64,000 bases of DNA from Phycisphaerae bacterium (GTDB lineage Bacteria; Planctomycetota; Phycisphaerae; SM23-33): positions 95,543 to 159,542 of the forward strand of contig DRGC01000049.1 of the NCBI GenBank assembly GCA_011050235.1. The letters are read 5' to 3'. Numbering within the stretch: position 1 is the stretch's first letter; each line of letters begins with the position of its first letter. The notes beneath the pieces were generated by a model. The model saw nothing but the letters and a program-made list of their open reading frames with translations. It was not told where the DNA came from and made no database searches. This document shows, piece after piece, positions 34,073 to 41,600 of the stretch. The position numbers were made by a program, and so were the translations under genes.

Positions 34073-34990
34073 TCAGGCTCTGACGCCAACATTCGCCGCC
34101 TGCACGATCACTCGAAGCGTCCGGCCGTTCAGGCGAACACGGCCCAGTTCCACGGGTTGCCGGTCCGTTTCCGCTCGGCCTCGAATAGCGATGTTCTTGC
34201 CTATGGACAGCTGCACCGACGTCCACTGGCCGTCGGAGGTCAGATCCATGTCGATCGGCATGCCGGCGACCTCGGCGGCGGCGGGCACGGTCAGACGGAC
34301 GTCGTCGCCGACCGGCACGAGCAGATCGATGGTCCGCACCGTCCGCGCCTGATCGTCCACCAGGAAACACCGAACCAGACGGATCATGTCGGGGTCAAGG
34401 TGCTCGACGACAGCCATCGCGCCAAACTTGCCCCGCCCTTCGTACAGCACCACCCACGGGGCCGTCTCGCCGGCGGCCCCCTGCATGTGACTCCACAAGA
34501 GTCGATACTTCGCCAGATCTGCCTGGGCCAATGGCGGCGTCTCAATGGTTCGACGAATCTCAGCCAACTCCTGCCGAATGGCGTCCACGGAACTCTGGGC
34601 CCGGTTGGCGTCTCGATAAGACCAGACAGCCGCCAGCACCGACGTTGCGATCAGCAGAGCCGCCGCCACCCGCCCCAACCAGAGCTTCGTCGGGGCTGGC
34701 GGTCTGGAGCCCCCCCCACCGGCGCCGGTCCCCCCCGAGCTTTCGCCCAAGGCGCCGGCCTGAATCGTCTGTTGAACCTTGGTGATCGATGACCCCATTC
34801 GTTCGGCCCCGCGGTCGATTCCGAACACGCGGCGGCTGACCTGCTGAAGCGCCGTCATCTCCGCCAGCACCTGCCGGGCGTGGCGATCGGTGGCGATCTT
34901 CGCGAGGGCTTCGATGCGGTCTGGTTCGTTCAACTCGCCGCAGAGCAGGGCCTGGATTTGTCTTTCGATATCGGTTTCAGTCATGGTCAT
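34073..34990 (-). CDS. Membrane anti-sigma factor-like protein
   Basis: A 305-residue protein. Residues 1-100 are a cytoplasmic helical domain (ERQIQALLCGELNEPDRIEAL resembles the N-terminal helix of anti-sigma domains, but the zinc H-x3-C-x2-C motif is absent), followed by a Gly/Pro linker, one membrane helix at about 104-124, a short coiled coil and a beta-rich periplasmic domain of 160 residues. The start overlaps the sigma factor gene by 8 to 14 bases, as is usual for sigma/anti-sigma pairs. It should hold the sigma factor at the membrane until an envelope signal releases it. Confidence 0.8.
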   Translation of the reverse strand: MTMTETDIERQIQALLCGELNEPDRIEALAKIATDRHARQVLAEMTALQQVSRRVFGIDRGAERMGSSITKVQQTIQAGALGESSGGTGAGGGGSRPPAPTKLWLGRVAAALLIATSVLAAVWSYRDANRAQSSVDAIRQELAEIRRTIETPPLAQADLAKYRLLWSHMQGAAGETAPWVVLYEGRGKFGAMAVVEHLDPDMIRLVRCFLVDDQARTVRTIDLLVPVGDDVRLTVPAAAEVAGMPIDMDLTSDGQWTSVQLSIGKNIAIRGRAETDRQPVELGRVRLNGRTLRVIVQAANVGVRA

Positions 34991-35600
34991 GGCCTCCGAA
35001 AAGGCGTGTCATTGTTGCCTTGAGCTCCCGCCGTGCCTGATGGATCCGCGAGGAGATCGTTCCGACCGGGACGGCCAACATCTCCGCCGCCTGTTCATAG
35101 GAGTACCCGTCCAGGACGGTGGCGACGAACGTCTGTCGAATCGTCGGGCTCAATTGCTCGATCGACTTGCGGAGTTCCGCCAGTTCCTCGCGCCGCCCAA
35201 CGCCTTCGGCGATGCAGTCGTCGAAGCTGGCGGAAACCGGCAGGGCCCACTCGTCCAGCGGCTCGGCCACCCGCACGCGGTTACGCCTGAAGAAGTCACG
35301 GGTGCAGTTCATCAGTATCGTAAACATCCACGCCAGGCGACCCGAACGAGCCTGAAATTGTCCCCAATTGTTCAACGCCTTGAAGAACGCTTGCTGGGTC
35401 AGATCGTCGGCATCATGCTCCGAGCCGGTCAGCCGCAGCGCCGTACGAAACAGCTTCGGATACCACGCCGCGACATCCTGCTCGCTAAGTTCTCGCAAAT
35501 TACAGTCCTTATTGAGCCCTGGCGCCTCACCCAACGCCAGGGCTGCGATCGGCTTGGACACACGACTTCGTCGTCCCCTCCCGCCAACTATCTGACGCAT
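34977..35600 (-). CDS. ECF RNA polymerase sigma factor
   Basis: A 207-residue protein with sigma region 2 (TALRLTGSEHDADDLTQQAF, then AWMFTILMNCTRDFFRRNR) and region 4 (LSPTIRQTFVATVLDGYSYE, then EMLAVPVGTISSRIHQARRE). It lacks extra domains. The first 35 residues are unusually basic and may not be translated; several alternative starts exist downstream and the first ATG has no good Shine-Dalgarno. It is the first gene of a five-gene minus-strand operon reaching to 26559, and by analogy should control that operon itself. Confidence 0.92.
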   Translation of the reverse strand: MRQIVGGRGRRSRVSKPIAALALGEAPGLNKDCNLRELSEQDVAAWYPKLFRTALRLTGSEHDADDLTQQAFFKALNNWGQFQARSGRLAWMFTILMNCTRDFFRRNRVRVAEPLDEWALPVSASFDDCIAEGVGRREELAELRKSIEQLSPTIRQTFVATVLDGYSYEQAAEMLAVPVGTISSRIHQARRELKATMTRLFGGHDHD

Positions 35601-35971
35601 CAGCTAGGATAGAAACTCGGTGGTATTTTTGACAGATCTTACTATCTGGCCCGCCTCGATCTCCCCGCTTCGGCCGCTTACAAGCTCATTTCATACCCGA
35701 CAAGACACCCCGAAAGGCAGGGATTTTCGGACGGACACATCGTGGCTGTGGGCGGGGGTGGCGATGTTGGCGAGAGTTTCTAGAATGAGAATGGGATGAG
35801 TGGACGCATCGACGCGTTCAACCGTCCCTGACCGTTCGAGCGTCGGCTACGCTCATGCCTTACGGCAGGCGGGACGGGTGGACATGCGCGGTGGAGGCCT
35901 TTTCCCCAGGAGAACGTCCCACGGACGTCTTGGCTGTCAGGGGCAAGACAACGGCTACCCATCAAAGGTGA
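35601..35971. other. Intergenic region with a 66-bp element shared with 47354-47412
   Basis: Between the sigma factor start and the end of the LRR gene. It must hold the promoter of the ECF operon (minus strand), but no sure ECF-type boxes were seen. On the plus strand 35740-35805 resembles 47354-47412; 24 bases (35764-35787) are identical, including GTTGGCGAGAGTTTCTAG. At the other site the element lies right before the patatin gene, while here no gene follows, so this may be a relic of a duplicated promoter. A 61-codon open frame at 35800-35985 has no support. Confidence 0.5.
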
Positions 35972-38080
35972 TCAGTGGAAGCTGATGGAGGTCCTCGGCA
36001 GTGCTTCTTGCAGTTCGCGAAGGCCAGCATCCGTGATGTTTGTGTCCCAGAGGGTGAGGCCCCGCAAGCCGGTCATGCCTTTCAGGTGGGCCATCCCCGC
36101 ATCCGTGATCTTTGTGTCCCAGAGGTTGAGCGACTGCAAGCCGGTCAGGGCTTTCAGGTGGGCCAGCCCTGCATCCGTGATGTTTGTGTGCGAGAGGTCA
36201 AGCAACGCCAAGTCCGTCAGGCCCTTCAGATAGGCCAGGCCCGCATCCGTGATCTTCGTGCGGCCGAGCCCAAGCTGCCACAAGCCGGTCAGGGCTTTCA
36301 GGTGGGCCAGCCCCGCATCCGTGATCTTTGTGCGCCTGAGGTCGAGCGACCGCAAGCTCGTCAGGCCCTTCAGGTGGGCCAGGCCCGTGGCCGTGATGCT
36401 TGTGTCCTCGAGGTCGAGCGTCTGCAAGCCGGTCAGGCTTTTCAGGTGGGCCATCCCCGCATCCGTGATCTTCGTGCGGCCGAGGTTGAGCGACTGCAAG
36501 CCGGTCAGGGCTTTCAGGTGGACCAGCCCCGCGCCCGCGATGTATGTGTCCTCGAGGTTGAGCGTCTGCAAGCCGGTCAGGGCTTTCAGGTGGGCCAAGC
36601 CCGAATCCGTGATGTTTGTCCAACTGAGGTCGAGTTCACGCAAGCCCATCAGGCCTTTCAAATGGGCCAGGCCCCCATCCCTGATGTGTGTGCCCCTTAG
36701 GCCGAGCGACCGCAAGCTTGTCATGCCTTTCAGATGGGCCAGGCCTGCATTCCTGATGTATGTGCCGAGGAGGTCGAGCGTCTGCATGTCCGTCATGTCC
36801 TTCAGGTGGGCCATGCCCGCATCCGTGATGTTTGTCCTGCCGAGGTCGAGCCTCTGCAAGCTCGTCATGCCTTTCAGATGGGCCAGGCTCTCATCCGTGA
36901 TTATCGCGCGGGGGAGGTTAAGCTCCTGCAAGCCCGTCAGGTTTTTCAGGTGGGCCAGGCCCACATTCGTGACACGCGTGCCCTCGAGGTTGAGCGACCG
37001 CAAGCTTGTCAGGCCTCTCAGGTGGGCCAGTCCCCGATCCTCGATCTTCGTGGAGCTGAGGTCGAGCGTTCGCAAGTCCGTCAGGTTTCTTAGGTAGCCC
37101 AGGCTCGCATTCCTGATGTATGTGCCCCTGAGGTTGAGCGACTGCAAGCTTGTCAGGTCTTTCAGATGAGCCACGCCCACATTCCTGACGCCTGTGTGCC
37201 TGAGGTCGAGCGACTGCAAGCCGGTCAGGGTTTTCAGGTGGGCTAGGCTGCTGCTGCCGATCCTCGTGGAGCTGAGGCCGAGCGTTCGCAAGCTTGGCAG
37301 GTCTTTTAGGTGGGCCAGGCCCTTATTCCTGACGCGTGTGCCCCCGAGGTCGAGCGACCGCAAGCTTGTCAGGCCTATCAGGTGGGCCAGGCCCGCATCC
37401 CTGATGTCTGTGCCGTTGAGGTCGAACTCCTGCAAGCCGGTCAGGGTTTTCAGATGGGCCAGGCCCGCACTGCTGACGTCTGTGTTCGAGAGGACGAGCG
37501 TTCGCAAGCCCGTCATGTCCTTCAGGTGGGTCAGGCCCGCATCCGTGATCTTCGTGCGGCCGAGCCTAAGCGCCCGCAAGCCGGTCAAGCTTTTCAGGTG
37601 GGCCAGCCCCGCATCCGTGATTTTTGTGCGGCTGAGGTCGAGCTCCTGCAGCCCTGTCATGCCGGATACGTTGGCCAGGCCTGCATCAGTGACTTCTGTA
37701 TCATTCAGCAGGAGGAATTTCAACTCCGTTAGGTCTGCGAAGTGGGTCAGGTCATCATCGGTCGCGCCTCCCATCGGCAAGCGCAACCCAGGGATGCGTT
37801 TCGAGACTATTTCCTGGCGAAGTTTGTCCATGTCCACAAGGGTGCGTGGTATCACATACCAATGTTGGCCTTTCGGAATCTCAAGGGGAGTACTAGACGG
37901 TGTGACGCCGACCGCCTCGAACACCTTCGGAATGCAGACAACCAGCGACAGCTGCGAGTTGAAGGTCTGGATATCGGTATCGGCCTCTTTCGCACTTGGT
38001 CCGCCGATGAGAGAAGGGATGCCCAGCCCTACCACGATGAGAGAAATGACACCCAGCCCGATCAATGTCGTGCGTTTCAT
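35972..38080 (-). CDS. Leucine-rich repeat protein with 24 nearly identical repeats
   Basis: A 702-residue protein. An N-terminal membrane anchor or signal peptide (MKRTTLIGLGVISLIVVGLG) is followed by about 90 other residues and then 24 tandem units of 24 residues on the pattern TGLQ-LDL-TKITDAGLAHLK. Only the first and last units deviate in length. This is the ribonuclease-inhibitor-like or cysteine-free LRR type common in Planctomycetota. The even 72-base periodicity suggests recent expansion by unequal crossing-over. It probably binds a protein or glycan ligand in the periplasm. The ATG at 38078-38080 follows AAGGAA. Confidence 0.88.
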   Translation of the reverse strand: MKRTTLIGLGVISLIVVGLGIPSLIGGPSAKEADTDIQTFNSQLSLVVCIPKVFEAVGVTPSSTPLEIPKGQHWYVIPRTLVDMDKLRQEIVSKRIPGLRLPMGGATDDDLTHFADLTELKFLLLNDTEVTDAGLANVSGMTGLQELDLSRTKITDAGLAHLKSLTGLRALRLGRTKITDAGLTHLKDMTGLRTLVLSNTDVSSAGLAHLKTLTGLQEFDLNGTDIRDAGLAHLIGLTSLRSLDLGGTRVRNKGLAHLKDLPSLRTLGLSSTRIGSSSLAHLKTLTGLQSLDLRHTGVRNVGVAHLKDLTSLQSLNLRGTYIRNASLGYLRNLTDLRTLDLSSTKIEDRGLAHLRGLTSLRSLNLEGTRVTNVGLAHLKNLTGLQELNLPRAIITDESLAHLKGMTSLQRLDLGRTNITDAGMAHLKDMTDMQTLDLLGTYIRNAGLAHLKGMTSLRSLGLRGTHIRDGGLAHLKGLMGLRELDLSWTNITDSGLAHLKALTGLQTLNLEDTYIAGAGLVHLKALTGLQSLNLGRTKITDAGMAHLKSLTGLQTLDLEDTSITATGLAHLKGLTSLRSLDLRRTKITDAGLAHLKALTGLWQLGLGRTKITDAGLAYLKGLTDLALLDLSHTNITDAGLAHLKALTGLQSLNLWDTKITDAGMAHLKGMTGLRGLTLWDTNITDAGLRELQEALPRTSISFH

Positions 38081-38695
38081 TTCCTTGCTCCCTTGTGATC
38101 TGGGAGGACGCCCTGGGAAACTGAAATTTCTTGCCCGACAACCGAACCAATTGGAGCAATGCCGCGGGGGCATGTCAATTTGATTGTCCGATGTCACACA
38201 AAGCGGCAGAGGATATGGCGGCGCGCTAAGGGATAGATTCAGCAGCTTGGGCTGCCTTTCCCGAAAACGCCGTCTGGGCTGGGATTGACCACAGGGACAC
38301 GCGTGAGATAGCTTGGGCTCGCTCTGGAAATAAAGGGGTGCCGGGATCGTCCGAGCGGATCCTTGTGCAGCCGACGAGAAGTGATAGAATCTAGGCGCCT
38401 GCCTTCGCCAATCCTCCTTCGCTCAAGTTTCGGAGGAGGACGGCTTCGGCAGGCAGAGGCGGCGGGTGGTCCGCCGCCGCGAATGCTGCTGTTGGTCCGG
38501 CGGCGCTTCGCCTCCGCAGCAGCATCGGGAACGTTACCCATGCGGACGGTTCCACCTTACCTGCCTACCGGTCAGGCAGGTTTCATGCAGGAAACTGGCC
38601 GGCGCATGGGGACAGGCTGACAGAGCCCATATGGGAAATGTCAGTTAACACGTTGTCGCAAGCATAGAGGGGTCACACAGAGACGGGAGACAGCC
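38081..38695. other. Divergent intergenic region with several hairpins
   Basis: Between the LRR gene and the RCC1/propeller gene. GCCTGCC (38397-38403) pairs with GGCAGGC (38448-38454), and TCCTCC with GGAGGA inside it, giving a cruciform of about 58 bases. GGCGGCGGGTGGTCCGCCGCC follows, and near 38560-38580 CCTGCCTACCGGTCAGGCAGG. These GC-rich palindromes look like REP elements. Promoters for both genes must lie here but no clear sigma-70 boxes were found. GGGAGACAGCC precedes the plus-strand ATG. No open frame here is convincing. Confidence 0.55.
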
Positions 38696-41600
38696 ATGTG
38701 TCATCGCTTGTCTGTCATTGCTATCGTTTGCCTCGCCGCTGCCGCCACGGCCATGGGCGGCGAGGACGACCAGTCGCTCACGCCGGACGGCTTCACGGCT
38801 ATCGCGGCGAGTGCGGAGCACAGCTTCGCCCTTACGGCCGATGGGCACATCGTCAGTTGGGGCGCCCAATCCCCCCTGGTCAACAACACGCCCATAATCG
38901 GAGGCATCACGGCCATTGCCGGAGGCTACAAGCGTTGCCTGGGCCTCGCGGCCGACGGGCGTATTATCAGTTGGGGTGACGGCCGAACACCCCGCGCCAT
39001 GCCCAGGGCCAGGGGCTTCACGGCCATCGCGGCGGGCGACTACTGCGGCCTCGCCCTTGCGGCCGATGGGCGCATCGTCGGCTGGCTCTGGAGCGAGGAT
39101 CCATACGGCCAGGTCAGTGACATACCCGCCGGCAGCGGCTTTACGGCCATCGCGGCCGGCAGCCGACATGTCCTGGCGCTCACGGCTGACGGGCACATTG
39201 TCAGTTGGGGCGACGACGAGTCCGGCCAGGTAAGCGACGCCCCTACTGGGGGTGGCTTCACGGCGATCGCGGCCGACCATGACAACAGTCTGGCGCTCAC
39301 CGCCGACGGGCATATTGTCAGTTGGGGCAAGGATGATGAGAAGCAGGTAAGCAACACACCCACTGGCGGCGGCTTTACGGCGATCGCGGCCGGCAAGGAC
39401 AACAGTCTGGCGCTCACAGCCGACGGCTCCATCGTGGTCTGGGGCAAGAACAGCCGCACGTTCGGGAGCGCGCCTACGGCCAGCGGTTTTGTGGCCATTG
39501 CGATAGGCGACGAGCACGCCCTCGCGCTCACGGCTGAGGGCCACATTGTCAGTTGGGGCGAGTGGCGCGATGCCAACGTCACCGCGACGCCAAGAACGAG
39601 CCAATTCGTGGCCATAGCGGCCGGTTACGGTCAGAGCCTCGCGCTTACCGCCGATGGGTTCATCGTCGGTTGGGGATTGGGGTCTGAGGCCACGCCCACA
39701 ACGAGCGGTTTCACAGCCATAGCGGCCGGCAGGAGACATGCTTTGGCGCTTACGGCAGACGGGCGAATCGTCAGTTGGGGCAACGACGAGTTCGGCCAGG
39801 TCAGCGACACACCAACCGACGCCGGCTTTGCGGCCATCGCCGCGGGCAAGGATCACAGCGTCGCACTCACGGCCGACGGGCACATAGTCAGTTGGGGCAA
39901 GGATGAGGACAACCAGGTAAGTGACACACCAGCTGACGCCGGCTTCACGGCCATCGCCGCGGGCGACGATCACAGCCTCGCGCTCACGGCCGACGGGCGT
40001 ATCGTCAGTTGGGGCAAGGACGATGCCAAGCAGGTAAGCAACACACCCACTGGCGGCGGCTTTGCGGCCATCGCAGCAGGCCTCTACCACAGCTTCGCCC
40101 TCACGGCCGATGGGGATCTGGTCAGTTGGGGCGGTGAGGGCCCCACTGGCACGTCCATAACCTACACGCCCCCTGGTAGCGACTTCACGGCCATCGCGGC
40201 AGATGGCCTCCACAGCCTTGTCCTTACTCTCAACGGACGCGTCGAGCAGTGGGGGCTATCGAGCGGGACGTCTTCTCCCCTGGAACCCGGGTACGTCGCC
40301 ATTGCCACAGGGCCACGCCACAGCCTGGCGCTCAGGGCCGATGGGACCATCTACAGTTGGGGTGATGACGGCTACTACGGCTGTGTCAAGGAAACACCCA
40401 CAGCCCGCGCCTTTGTGCCCGGCAGCATATCCGGGCGGGTGTTTGCGGACCGCAACACTAACGGTCAGCGTGATGCAGGCGAGTTCGGCCTAAACGGCTG
40501 GACCGTGGAGCTGATGGACGCTGCAAGCCAGACCGTCGTAGCCACGCGGACCACAGCCAGTATCGACCTGAACTCGGATGGATGGATCGACCCCGACAGC
40601 GAAACGGGCGTTTACGAGTTTCGCGATCTTGCGCCCGATGATTACGAAGTCAGCGCGCCGCCGCAGGACGGCTGGGCGCGGACGCTCCCGCGCCGTCCCG
40701 GGTGGTATGATGCACCATTGAGTCTAGGCAGGAAGGACGCCGCCTCGCTCGACTTCGGCAACGTCGCCTACGGTACGGTTGAAGGACTCGTCTGGGCGGA
40801 CGTCGACGGGGACAACGTCCATGACGTCGACGAGCCCGGCCTGGCCGGCTGGACGGTGGAGCTGGTCGACGCCGTAAGCGGGGCCGTTGTCGATACGCAG
40901 GTCACTGCCGGTGACGCCTCAGACGCCGACGACACGGCCGGCCCACAGGCGCAAACCGGACGGTACTCATTCAAGAAGGTGCCCATCGGAAGCTACGAGG
41001 TGCGCCCCGCCCTACAGGCCGGCTGGGCCAGCACGGCGCCAGCTATCGTGACCGGGGAACTTAGGGAAGTGCAGTTGATCAAGAACGGCGTAGATGGCGT
41101 CGACGGCTTGCACGGCCCAGTATCGGTAACCGTGACCGGCGATGGCGCCAACGTCTACGTGGCGGGCGCCCGGGATAACGCCATTGTCGTCTTCGCTCGC
41201 AATCTCTCTACCGGAGAGCTTCGCTTCATTCAGGTCATCAGAGGCAACTCCCTTGAAGCAGGTGGGTTTGGCGGAGTCTACGGGGTCACCGTCTCTGGCG
41301 ACGGCGCCAACGTTTACTCCGCCGCCCCCTGGGGCACCGTCGGCGTCTTTCGGCGAGATGCGGAGACTGGACAGCTCACCCTTGTCCAGGTTGTTCGTGA
41401 TGGCGCCGATGGAGTCGATGGGCTCGCCGGCGCCCGGTCGGTAATCGCCAGCAGCGACGGCGCACACGTGTATGTCGCAGCCGGCAAAGAGGATGGCACG
41501 ATTGTGGTCTTTGAACGTGATGCAGCTACTGGCGAGCTGCGCTTCGTCCAAGTTGTCCGCGATGGCGTCAACGGCGTGGAAGGCCTGGCTACATGCACAA

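Noticed and set aside
35800..35985. A 61-codon gene after the conserved 66-bp element
   Set aside because: No Shine-Dalgarno, no similarity, and it runs into the antisense of the LRR gene.
36000..37700. Possible CRISPR-like regular repeats with 72-base period
   Set aside because: The period equals 24 codons and the frame encodes LRR units without unrelated spacers.
38645..40213. A 522-codon open frame on the minus strand with regular repeats
   Set aside because: The repeats are the reverse complement of the RCC1 units; the plus-strand protein has a signal peptide and well-known motifs.
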